Assembly (NCBI GenBank): GCA_026671195.1
Contig: JAPOHD010000027.1
Span: 62,001-126,000 of the forward strand
Length of the DNA: 64,000 nt
DNA from: Draconibacterium aestuarii
Lineage (GTDB): Bacteria; Bacteroidota; Bacteroidia; Bacteroidales; Prolixibacteraceae
Direction: 5' to 3'
This document shows positions 7,190 through 15,696 of the stretch, one piece after another (the stretch's first letter is position 1; the number at the start of each line of letters is the position of its first letter). A program made the position numbers and the translations under genes. A model generated the notes under the pieces. It had not been told where the DNA came from and made no database searches. It saw only the letters and a list, made by a program, of their open reading frames with translations.

Positions 7190-9028
7190 TTATTTTATTG
7201 TTTCTCTTGTTTCCCCACAACTTAACATCATATCGCCAAAATAAGGATTTCGAATTTCGTCCGTTTCGCTAAACCAATAAGCTCCTTTGTCACCGTTTGC
7301 CATGGGGCAGTATTGGTAATAAGCTGTGTCGTTTGCCAATCCAAACATTTTCAAACTTTTATAAAAAGCCAGATTAAAACGGGCAAACTCAATTCGTTGT
7401 TTTTCAATATCGGCAGATTTGGCAATTGTATTAATGGAGCTGTTTAGTGTTTTTAGCTGATCCATCCAAGCCATGTGGGCGTCGCCTTTCAGCAATTCCA
7501 TTTGCACCGATTGGATTGACTTTTCAACTTTTTGCGCTTCCTGACTCACTTTCTGAGCATCGGTAGCAACAAAGGCATCTTTCATCTTCAGGTAAGTTTC
7601 ATAAACGGCAGTTAACTGTTTCTTAAAAGCAGGATCGGCATCAACAGGTTTCATGGTCATATCTTCCGAAGATTGAAGTGTTTTGCTTCCCGATTGACTA
7701 CCGTTTCCCATATCCATTCCCGGCATTTTTCCTGCGCCTGAATCACCACCTTCTGGGTTCATCATACTCTGTAAGCCCTGTAATTGTGCAGCAGCATCAA
7801 TTTTGAAAACACCATTAACCGCAATTTCTTCGCCTTCATTTAATCCTTCTTTCACTACATAAAAATTACCTGCTTCCGGTCCCAGAACAATTTCTCTGTA
7901 TAAGAAAGATGGATTTTCTCTGTCCTGAACTTTTACATAAACTACGGCTCTTTTACCCGTCCACAGCAGGGCGGTTTTCGGAATCAGAATTTCATGGCCC
8001 GAACCTGCAATTTTTGATTCCAGCATTCCGGTAGTAAACATTTCGGGTTTTGCTTCTTGTTTCGCGTTATTTAATTCAACACGAACTTTTGCAACCCGGG
8101 TTTTCGAATCGATAAACGGGTCGATAAACGAAACTTTTCCTGAATACGATTTACCGGGAATTCCCTGAATGGTGTAATCAACTTTATCGTTCACTTTTAT
8201 CCATGGCAGATCGCTTTCATATGCGTCAAACAAGGCCCAAACCCGTGTCAGGTCAACTACCTTAAACAGACCTGTTCCTTCTTTTACATAATCGCCCAGT
8301 GCAACATGCCGCAGAATAACCGTTCCAGAAATGGGTGAAAGCACATCAAAATAAAGAAGTGGTTCACCTTTTTCTTCAATGTTTTTGATTTGTTTCTCGT
8401 TCAAATCCCAAAGTTTTAATTTTCCTTTGGCAGCAGTATAAAGTGCCAGACGTGTTTCTTTGTATGAAACAGCTTCCAGAAGTTCACGCTGGGCTGTAAC
8501 CAATTCGGGCGAATAAATGGTGGCCAGTTTTTCGCCTTTTTGAACGTTTTGCCCTTCAAAATTCACAAACAGCTCCTCAATCCTTCCTCCAAAACGGGCC
8601 GTTATTTCCGAAATGCGTCGTTCATCCTCTTGTATTTTCCCTTGCAGAAGAATTGATTTTTGAGGAGAGCCTGAACTTACGATCATGGTTTGAATGTCAG
8701 CCAGTTTTGCAGCCGATTCGCTCATCATTATTTCATTCGGATTTACATTGTCACCTTCTGTTTGCATTGATGAAAGCGGAATTAAATCCATTCCGCAAAT
8801 GGGGCAATCGCCTGGGTTATCCTGTTTTATTTGCGGATGCATGGAACAAGTCCAGGTAGTTGGGTCTTCTGACTCGTGGTCGTGCCCTTCGTGGTTTTCA
8901 ATCGCATTCTCCGACATAGTAGTTTTACTATTTGAATGAAAAAACAACCAACCCAGAAAAATGCCAACAACTAAAACTCCAAGTATCAGCTTGTAGTTTT
9001 GTTTTATATTTTGAATTAAATCTTTCAT
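7190..9028 (-). CDS. cusB: CusB-like RND efflux adaptor with heavy-metal-binding and DUF3347 domains
   Basis: 612 residues, longer than a classical CusB (about 400). Order of parts: membrane anchor (about 13-30), His-rich linker (HEGHDHES), heavy-metal-binding domain with C61-SMHP and C75-PICGM, membrane-fusion hairpin/lipoyl/beta-barrel core (about 110-430), a Met/Gly-rich linker (GKMPGMDMG), and a C-terminal DUF3347 domain (about 455-610) ending with CPMA and NPYFGD motifs. The protein bridges the inner-membrane pump and the TolC channel and delivers Cu(I)/Ag(I) to the pump. The extra metal-binding domains at both ends fit the Bacteroidota CusB form. It lies 47 bp downstream of the TolC-family gene in the cus operon. 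Confidence 0.92.
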   Translation of the reverse strand: MKDLIQNIKQNYKLILGVLVVGIFLGWLFFHSNSKTTMSENAIENHEGHDHESEDPTTWTCSMHPQIKQDNPGDCPICGMDLIPLSSMQTEGDNVNPNEIMMSESAAKLADIQTMIVSSGSPQKSILLQGKIQEDERRISEITARFGGRIEELFVNFEGQNVQKGEKLATIYSPELVTAQRELLEAVSYKETRLALYTAAKGKLKLWDLNEKQIKNIEEKGEPLLYFDVLSPISGTVILRHVALGDYVKEGTGLFKVVDLTRVWALFDAYESDLPWIKVNDKVDYTIQGIPGKSYSGKVSFIDPFIDSKTRVAKVRVELNNAKQEAKPEMFTTGMLESKIAGSGHEILIPKTALLWTGKRAVVYVKVQDRENPSFLYREIVLGPEAGNFYVVKEGLNEGEEIAVNGVFKIDAAAQLQGLQSMMNPEGGDSGAGKMPGMDMGNGSQSGSKTLQSSEDMTMKPVDADPAFKKQLTAVYETYLKMKDAFVATDAQKVSQEAQKVEKSIQSVQMELLKGDAHMAWMDQLKTLNSSINTIAKSADIEKQRIEFARFNLAFYKSLKMFGLANDTAYYQYCPMANGDKGAYWFSETDEIRNPYFGDMMLSCGETRETIK

Positions 9029-9075
9029 TTTGTATTCTATTAATATTCAATAATCATTAATCAATAATGAATTTC

Positions 9076-10308
9076 TTATTTCCCCATTAAATAATTGATG
9101 AAGGAAATGGCTGCTTGTTTATCTGCTTTTGCCTTTTCTCCTTCAAGATTGTATGCCAAAACTTTTCGTTCCATTCGTAATATCTCTTCAAAGTTTTTGC
9201 TTCCGGTTATGTATTCAGTTTCCAAAAGATGCATCGATTTTTGAGCAAGCTCCAGTTGTATTTTATACAATTCAATTCTCCGGTTAGCATCGAGATAATT
9301 GTTCCACCCTTTTTCAAAAAGTGTTTCAAGCAGATTTGTTTTGTTCACTTTTTCGTCGGTTTTTGCCGCTTCCAGGTAAACCACTTCCTGAATCATGGCT
9401 TTGTATTTATTCCGGTAAAGTGGAATGGTAATGCCAACCATTGGAAAAACAAATGCGTCTTTCCCCGACATATTATTATTCCCCTTTCCAATAAAAGTAT
9501 AGTCGAAACCCACATTTATATTGGGTTTCCCCATTTGTTCGGCCACCTCGCGTTTATAAGCAAGTGCTGATTGTTGAATCTCGAGACTAAGCAACTGATG
9601 ATTAAAAAGTGCTACAGAATCGAGTGCTGCCTGCTTTGAAAGCGGGAAATCGTTGGTCCACAAATCAACAGGAACTTCAACCGGAATATCGCTATTCACA
9701 TCTAAAAGATTATTAAATGTAGTTTCCAGAAAACGTTCCTTGTCTTTTAGCAGAGCCAGCTGATTTTTCAACTCATTTATTTCCATTTCAAGCCGATATT
9801 CATCGACCATCGAAACCAAACCGGCTTCAATTTTTATCTCAGCCAGCTTTTGAAAAGTTTCCAGAATCTCCAGGTTTTCAATGGTAATTGCCATTGCTTT
9901 TTTGTTGAGCCAGAGATTGAAATAAGCCGCTCTTACATCGTTGAATAAACGCGATTTTGTCTCCTCGAAAAGTTCGTATTTTGCTTTTGCAGCCTCAATT
10001 GCAGCATTTTCTTTTGCTTTTAAAGTGCCAAACCATGGAAACATTTGCGAGGCCGTCAACTTAAATTGCATCGGCCCAACCCGCGTTTCCACCGGACTAA
10101 TAAAATATCCGAAAGCGATTTGTGGGTCGGGCAAAGCATTTACCTGCGGCGCCACTTCAAGTGCTGCCATATATTCGTTAAACCGTACTTTTAATTCCGG
10201 GTTATTTTCAGCAGCAATCTTTAAATAATTGTTTAGCTCGTCCTGTGCTGAAAGCGTTGAAGAAATCAGCAACAGAAGTATTCCGATTATTAATTTATAA
10301 TTCTTCAT
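9076..10308 (-). CDS. TolC-family outer-membrane efflux channel (CusC-like)
   Basis: 410 residues with a signal peptide ending at SAQ. The rest is two repeats of the outer-membrane efflux protein fold: long helices (for example AAIEAAKAKYELFEE and LLETEYITGSKNFEEILRME) separated by short beta-barrel strands. It forms the outer-membrane exit duct of the CusA/CusB pump. Its start overlaps the 3' end of cusA by 14 bp, which indicates translational coupling. No N-terminal lipid-attachment Cys is seen, unlike E. coli CusC. Confidence 0.9.
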   Translation of the reverse strand: MKNYKLIIGILLLLISSTLSAQDELNNYLKIAAENNPELKVRFNEYMAALEVAPQVNALPDPQIAFGYFISPVETRVGPMQFKLTASQMFPWFGTLKAKENAAIEAAKAKYELFEETKSRLFNDVRAAYFNLWLNKKAMAITIENLEILETFQKLAEIKIEAGLVSMVDEYRLEMEINELKNQLALLKDKERFLETTFNNLLDVNSDIPVEVPVDLWTNDFPLSKQAALDSVALFNHQLLSLEIQQSALAYKREVAEQMGKPNINVGFDYTFIGKGNNNMSGKDAFVFPMVGITIPLYRNKYKAMIQEVVYLEAAKTDEKVNKTNLLETLFEKGWNNYLDANRRIELYKIQLELAQKSMHLLETEYITGSKNFEEILRMERKVLAYNLEGEKAKADKQAAISFINYLMGK

Positions 10309-13300
10309 GATTCTCAGCTTTTTGTTTTTTGATTTCTTTTTTTACCACTTTTTCCTGCCACATGCTGTAAAGTACCGGAACTACAAACATGGTCAAAACT
10401 TCAATTGTCATTCCGCCAAACAATGGGATGGCCATCGGAACCATAATATCGGAACCTTTTCCGGTGGAAGTAAGAATGGGTAACAATGCAATAATTGTAG
10501 TTGCGGTGGTCATAATTGCCGGCCGAACTCGTTTTGAACCTGCTTCAAGAACCAATGCACGTACTTCTTTAACCGATTTTGGTTTCTGTTTTTCCTGCAA
10601 CTGTTTTATGTATGTTGAGATTAAAACTCCATCGTCGGTGGCAACACCAAACAGGGCAATAAATCCTACCCAAACCGCAACACTCAGGTTTATTGTTTTT
10701 ACCTGGAAAAGATTTCGCAGATGAATTCCTGTCAGTTCACCGTTCATAAACCACGGTTGTCCGTACAACCAAAGCATAATAAATCCGCCAGACAAAGCCA
10801 CTATAATTCCGGTAAAAATGAGTGTTGTTGATGTAACCGACTTAAACTGGAAGTACAAAATCAGGAAGATTATAATTAGCGAAATTGGAACCACAATCAT
10901 TAAGCGTTTTGTGGCCCTGATTTGGTTTTCGTAATTCCCGGTAAATACATAACTTACTCCGGCAGGCACTTGGAATTCACCCGAATCGATTTTATCTTTT
11001 AAAAAACGCTGTGCATTTTCAACTACATCCACTTCTGCAAAGCCTTCCTTTTTATCAAAAATTACATATCCAACCAAAAAGGTGTTTTCGCTTTTAATCA
11101 ATTGAGGGCCTCGTGTATATTCGATGGCTACCAAATCGCCCAATGGAATTTGAGTTCCGGTTGGTGTTGGAATAAGTATTTTTTTGAGATCTTCGGGATT
11201 GTCACGGTATTCTCTTGCATAACGCAAACGCACCGGAAAACGCTCACGTCCTTCGATGGTAGTTGTTAATTTCATGCCGCCAATTGCGCTGCTGATAATC
11301 GTTTGCAGATTCTGAACCGTTATTCCATACCGTGCAATGGCATCTCTGTTAATTTCCATCTCGAGGTACGGTTTTCCAACCACACGATCGGCAAATACCG
11401 ACATTCCCTGAACGCCATCCACTTCTTTTAGCAAATGTTCCAGTTCGTAACCTGTTTTTTCAATACTTTCCAAATCTGGCCCGAAAACTTTTATTCCCAT
11501 TGGCGCCCTCATTCCGGTTTGCAACATAACAAGGCGGGTCTGAATGGGCTGTAATTTTGGCGCCGAAGTTAATCCCGGAATGGTTGCCTGCGAAATTATT
11601 TCATCCCAAATGTCGTTGGGCGATTTTATTTCATCGCGCCACTGCCTGAAATATTCACCATTTTTATCTTCAATCAAATTCTCTTTTCCAATTAGTCGAA
11701 ACCCTTCTTCCTTTGGATTATACGTGCTTCCGTCAATTAAAATGAATGCATCGTTTTTATCCACTTTAAAACGCATCCGGTGTCCGTCTTCATTTAAAAT
11801 GTATTCCGGTTTATAATTAATCACGTTTTCGTACATGGAAGTTGGCGCCGGGTCGAGGGCAGAATTTACACGTCCCCATTTCCCAACAACCATTTCAACC
11901 TCAGGAATCGAATTCACCTTTTTATCGAGAATACGAATTACTTCGAGGTTTTCTTCAATTCCGGAATGCGGCATTGTAGTTGGCATTAACAGGAAAGAAC
12001 CTTCATCGAGCGAAGGCATAAATTCTTTTCCGATTCCGGGAAGTGTATTGTTTAAGCTTTGATAAACGCCTGTGTTTTTTACAAATTGAGGCATAAAACC
12101 AAACAACTTGTCGAAACCCTGCCAACTTGAAATTCCAAATAATACAATAAAAATCGGAAGGCTCAGAAAAGTCCATTTGTATTCCAGACACCAGCGTAAT
12201 ATTTTACTGTAAAAAACAACAACCAAAGCCAACGCTCCTAATATTGTTCCCACAATCAGAATTACAAATAAGAAGTTGGCAAACATCGAATTTTGTGCTC
12301 CCAGCGGCAACCAGGCCCTGGTCAGAAAAAACACAACTATAACTACTGTAATTCCGATGTTAATATAATTTGCCCAGGCCTTTTTTGTTTCCGGCCATTT
12401 TTCCGAAAAGAAATTATTTAAACCGTAAGCAGTTAATGCTAGTGCAATATAGTTGCCTGTAAAAGCCGATAACAACAAACCTGCCAGCACAAGCACAATA
12501 CTCAGTATTTTTTTATACTTGTTTTTATCGAAGCGAATGGAAAAAACCATATGTGCCAGCGTTGGAATAATTATCAAACCAATTAACAATGCCGAAAGCA
12601 TGGTAAAAGTCTTGGTAAATGCAAGTGGTTTAAACAGTTTCCCTTCGGCTGCTTCCATGGCAAATACAGGTAAAAAACTTACAATAGTTGTAGCAATTGC
12701 CGTAATTACTGCTCCTGCCACTTCGGTAGTAGCTTCATAAACCACATTCAAAAGTTTTTTCCCACGTGCGCCTAAATTTCCGGGCAGTTCGGTGTGCCTT
12801 ATAATATTTTCTGTAAACACAACGCCAACATCAACCATAACTCCAATGGCAATGGCAATTCCCGAAAGCGCAACAATATTGGCATCAACACCAAAGCGCC
12901 GCATGGTTATAAAAGTGATTAAAACTCCGATGGGCAACAAACTGGAAATAAGAAATGAGGCACGCAAATTCAGCACCAAAACAATCACTACCAGAATGCT
13001 GATTAACAATTCCAGGCTAATCGCTTCTTCCAATGTTCCCAGCGTTTCCTTTATTAAACCGGTACGATCGTAAAACGGAACAATGGTAACTTTTGAAACC
13101 GTTCCATCGGCCAGTGTTTTTGAAGGTAGTCCGGGCTCAATCTCTATGATTTTTGCTCTTAAATTGTCGATGGTTTCCAGCGGATTAGAGCCGTAACGCG
13201 CAACCACCACTCCACCAACTGCTTCGGCGCCACCTTTGTCTAAACCTCCGCGGCGTGTTGCCGGACCAAAATTAACTTTGGCTACATCTTTAATACGAAT

Positions 13301-14119
13301 TGGAACATTATTCTGAACAGCGACCACACTTTTCTCCAAATCTTCGAGACTTTTTATGTAGCCAATTGCACGTACCAAATATTCAACGCGGTTGAATTCA
13401 ATGGTTCGGGCACCAACATCGAGATTGCTGTTTTTTACCGCAGCCATTATTTGCGCCACATTTACACCGTGTGCTTTCATGGCATTTGGGTCGATATCGA
13501 TTTGATATTCTTTTACAAAACCACCAATTGATGCCACTTCAGCCACACCTTTTGCCGATGTTAATGAATAGCGAACATAAAAATCCTGAATGGTTCTCAA
13601 TTCGTGCGGATCCCAGCCTCCTGCCGGATTCCCGTTTTTATCGCGGCCTTCGAGTGTGTACCAGTATATTTGTCCGAGAGCCGTTGCATCGGGTCCCAAT
13701 GCAGGCGAAACATCTTCGGGAAGTGTTCCTGCCGGAAGCGAGTTCAACTTCTCTAAAATCCGTGTACGGCTCCAGTAAAACTCTACATCTTCATCGAAAA
13801 TGATATAGATACTGGAAACGCCAAAAATGGAATTACTACGAATGGTTTTTACCCCGGGAATGCCCAGTAGTGATGTTGTGAGTGGATACGAAATCTGGTC
13901 TTCGATATCTTGCGGTGATCTTCCCGGCCATTCGGTGTAAACAATTTGTTGGTTTTCACCAATGTCCGGAATAGCATCAACGGGCACCGGGTCGGATGGT
14001 AAAATGCCTGTTTCCCAACCGAATGGAGAATTTATTATCCCCCAGCTTATGAAAATAATCAGCACTAAAAAAGTAACCAGTTTATTTTCCAGAAAAAAAC
14101 GTATGATTTTATTTAACAT
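10295..14119 (-). CDS. cusA: CusA-type heavy-metal RND efflux pump, extended form
   Basis: 1274 residues, about 230 longer than E. coli CusA. The topology is that of an HME-RND pump: TM1, periplasmic domain, TM2-6, TM7, second periplasmic domain, TM8-12. TM4 holds D430 and E437 (AIGVMVD and FTENII), matching the proton-relay pair of CusA, while the extra Asp of CzcA is Ala (A424), so a monovalent Cu/Ag pump is the better fit. Extra length comes from additional hydrophobic helices between TM6 and TM7 (about 520-650) and an insert in the second periplasmic loop (about 745-800). Such extended forms are, to my knowledge, common in Bacteroidota. It is followed by the tolC-like and cusB genes. Confidence 0.93.
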   Translation of the reverse strand: MLNKIIRFFLENKLVTFLVLIIFISWGIINSPFGWETGILPSDPVPVDAIPDIGENQQIVYTEWPGRSPQDIEDQISYPLTTSLLGIPGVKTIRSNSIFGVSSIYIIFDEDVEFYWSRTRILEKLNSLPAGTLPEDVSPALGPDATALGQIYWYTLEGRDKNGNPAGGWDPHELRTIQDFYVRYSLTSAKGVAEVASIGGFVKEYQIDIDPNAMKAHGVNVAQIMAAVKNSNLDVGARTIEFNRVEYLVRAIGYIKSLEDLEKSVVAVQNNVPIRIKDVAKVNFGPATRRGGLDKGGAEAVGGVVVARYGSNPLETIDNLRAKIIEIEPGLPSKTLADGTVSKVTIVPFYDRTGLIKETLGTLEEAISLELLISILVVIVLVLNLRASFLISSLLPIGVLITFITMRRFGVDANIVALSGIAIAIGVMVDVGVVFTENIIRHTELPGNLGARGKKLLNVVYEATTEVAGAVITAIATTIVSFLPVFAMEAAEGKLFKPLAFTKTFTMLSALLIGLIIIPTLAHMVFSIRFDKNKYKKILSIVLVLAGLLLSAFTGNYIALALTAYGLNNFFSEKWPETKKAWANYINIGITVVIVVFFLTRAWLPLGAQNSMFANFLFVILIVGTILGALALVVVFYSKILRWCLEYKWTFLSLPIFIVLFGISSWQGFDKLFGFMPQFVKNTGVYQSLNNTLPGIGKEFMPSLDEGSFLLMPTTMPHSGIEENLEVIRILDKKVNSIPEVEMVVGKWGRVNSALDPAPTSMYENVINYKPEYILNEDGHRMRFKVDKNDAFILIDGSTYNPKEEGFRLIGKENLIEDKNGEYFRQWRDEIKSPNDIWDEIISQATIPGLTSAPKLQPIQTRLVMLQTGMRAPMGIKVFGPDLESIEKTGYELEHLLKEVDGVQGMSVFADRVVGKPYLEMEINRDAIARYGITVQNLQTIISSAIGGMKLTTTIEGRERFPVRLRYAREYRDNPEDLKKILIPTPTGTQIPLGDLVAIEYTRGPQLIKSENTFLVGYVIFDKKEGFAEVDVVENAQRFLKDKIDSGEFQVPAGVSYVFTGNYENQIRATKRLMIVVPISLIIIFLILYFQFKSVTSTTLIFTGIIVALSGGFIMLWLYGQPWFMNGELTGIHLRNLFQVKTINLSVAVWVGFIALFGVATDDGVLISTYIKQLQEKQKPKSVKEVRALVLEAGSKRVRPAIMTTATTIIALLPILTSTGKGSDIMVPMAIPLFGGMTIEVLTMFVVPVLYSMWQEKVVKKEIKKQKAENHEEL

Positions 14120-14189
14120 GACAATTCAATTATGAATTATTATTGATAGGTAAATATTTGGCCGTAACTTATTCAGTTATACCCAATCA

Positions 14190-14211
14190 GAATCTTTTTA
14201 ATTAAAGATTC
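14190..14211. promoter_or_regulatory. Perfect inverted repeat upstream of cusA
   Basis: GAATCTTT, a 6-nt AT spacer, then AAAGATTC, a perfect 8-bp inverted repeat in the gap between the HYC_CC_PP gene and cusA, 71 bp before the cusA ATG. There is no T tract, so an operator is as likely as an attenuator. The arm AATCTTT recurs in the inverted repeat at 19931-19971 upstream of the second efflux operon. Confidence 0.4.
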
Positions 14212-14228
14212 AACTTATCATAATAATA

Positions 14229-14603
14229 TCATAAAAGGTATACCTGTTTCAGAGAAAGCACTTTTTGGATTGTTGGGGGGGGAGGTGAATCGGTGAATCT
14301 AAAACTTGAATTTTCAGTTGCAGGTGATTCTAAAATTAAATCGGCAAACAAATCATGGCTTAAAATATCCAACTCAGCCAAAATTGGTGTAGCTAAAACA
14401 GCTGGTGCAGAAAAATCATCTTTCACCTGGTAAAAACTGTCTTCGTTATGGCAACAATCACTGTCTCCACAACACGATTCTGCCTCGTGAAAAACAGAGG
14501 CAGATACAAATGAACCACTACAATAATGTTTGGAAACTACCACTCCTACCGTTGAGACCAACAGTAATACAGATAAAATTATATGGCTTAATTTCTTTAA
14601 CAT
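14229..14603 (-). CDS. HYC_CC_PP family protein, probable exported metal-associated small protein
   Basis: 124 residues. The N-terminal hydrophobic segment is followed by the three signatures that name this Bacteroidota family: KHYCSG (residues about 26-31), paired cysteines in SCCGDSDCCHNE (about 43-54), and the proline run SPPPP near the C-terminus. The Cys/His cluster suggests copper or other soft-metal binding in the periplasm. The proline run comes from a long G homopolymer at about 14272, yet the frame stays consistent with the family. It is the gene directly upstream of cusA in the same direction, with a 109-bp gap. Confidence 0.8.
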   Translation of the reverse strand: MLKKLSHIILSVLLLVSTVGVVVSKHYCSGSFVSASVFHEAESCCGDSDCCHNEDSFYQVKDDFSAPAVLATPILAELDILSHDLFADLILESPATENSSFRFTDSPPPPTIQKVLSLKQVYLL

Positions 14604-14685
14604 TATATTTTCGCTCTTAACAAAGAAACATATTTTTTACTAAAATGTTCTGCTTTTGTTGTTCGTTTGCAATACGTTAACAGTA

Positions 14686-14895
14686 TTATACTCTCTCCGC
14701 TTTGTACCCAACTCTTTCAATATTCGCAATTAAGTTGTTAATGTTTATTTCTTCCGACGAAATGGTTATCCGTTTTTCCGGATGATTCAAATCGATGGAA
14801 TAATCAATTACCCCTTTTTCACTTTTTAGAATTGGTTCCACTTTTTTTATGCAATGTGGACAACTTAAATCGGTTTTTAGCACTACTCTTTCCAT
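14686..14895 (-). CDS. Small cytosolic HMA copper chaperone
   Basis: 69 residues from the ATG at 14893-14895 (the open frame extends seven codons further, but MERVVLKTD is the usual start of such proteins). Single HMA fold with the metal motif DLSCPHC and the C-terminal GYKAE segment. There is no signal peptide, so it acts in the cytosol, probably carrying Cu(I) or another soft metal to the pump or the adjacent HMA-AraC regulator. It lies between the regulator gene and the HYC_CC_PP gene in the same direction. Confidence 0.85.
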   Translation of the reverse strand: MERVVLKTDLSCPHCIKKVEPILKSEKGVIDYSIDLNHPEKRITISSEEININNLIANIERVGYKAERV

Positions 14896-14980
14896 TTTGT
14901 AATTTGTTAACCACACAAAGTTACAATTTGAATTTCGCTGAAATGTTACACAATTTTTGTAAAGTGTTGTAAGATTTTGG

Positions 14981-15556
14981 TCAGTTCCCGATCTGGTCGA
15001 GAGATTTTCGTTCTTTATTTTTCAGATTTCTGAACTGTCCCGGAGTCATGCCGGTTTCTTTTTTAAACTGCGACGAAAGATGCGCAACACTGCTGTAACC
15101 TGTACTAAATGCAATTTCGCTGGTGGTTAGTTCTCCATACGATAGCAGTTCTTTTACCCTTTCTATTTTTTGCTTTATCACAAATTTTTCAATGGTAATT
15201 TCCTCTTCTGACGAAAAAAGATGACTAATGGAAGAATAATCGGCGCCAATTAATTTTGATAGATGTTCAGACAGATTTACCGGTAATATTTCATTCTTTT
15301 GATGATGAATGAGGCTTATAATTTCTGCTTTTACCTGGTTTATAATTTTACTTTTTTTGTCGATCAGTAATTCAAAGCCTTTTTCCAGCAGCAACTCTGA
15401 AAGTTCCTGTAATTGTTTGCCTGTGGGTTCTTTATTAATTTCAACTTTGCCGAGTTTTATATCCCGGACTTCGAAATCCATTGCCGAAAAAACGCCATCC
15501 ACGGTTTCGATACAGCGGGGACAAACCATATTTTTTATGTGTAAAACTGTTGGCAT
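14981..15556 (-). CDS. AraC-family regulator with an N-terminal HMA-like metal-binding domain
   Basis: 191 residues starting at the ATG at 15554-15556 (MPTVLHIKN). Residues 1-70 form an HMA-like ferredoxin fold with the metal motif NMVCPRC (MxCxxC). Residues about 85-185 are an AraC/XylS DNA-binding domain with two helix-turn-helix motifs; the second holds the family signature TSEIAFSTGYSSVAHLSSQFKK followed by MTPGQFR. The fusion suggests direct sensing of Cu(I) or another soft metal by the regulator, without a separate chaperone (inference). It is the first gene of the block that encodes the small HMA chaperone, HYC_CC_PP, CusA, TolC and CusB, so it most likely controls that block and its own expression. 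Confidence 0.87.
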   Translation of the reverse strand: MPTVLHIKNMVCPRCIETVDGVFSAMDFEVRDIKLGKVEINKEPTGKQLQELSELLLEKGFELLIDKKSKIINQVKAEIISLIHHQKNEILPVNLSEHLSKLIGADYSSISHLFSSEEEITIEKFVIKQKIERVKELLSYGELTTSEIAFSTGYSSVAHLSSQFKKETGMTPGQFRNLKNKERKSLDQIGN

Positions 15557-15696
15557 TGTTTTTTTTATTCTGAATGAAATTACCAATTAAATGTCGAAAC
15601 TAAAAACGCAATTAACTTATAGAAACAAAAAAAGAGCCGAAAGCAAATAAAGCTAACGACTCTCTGTCTCTGTTTTGAAATATATAATCTCTGATT

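Noticed and set aside
14265-14285. Frameshift in the G homopolymer of the HYC_CC_PP gene
   Set aside because: The frame gives the expected SPPPP motif and a normal C-terminus, so the run is coding.
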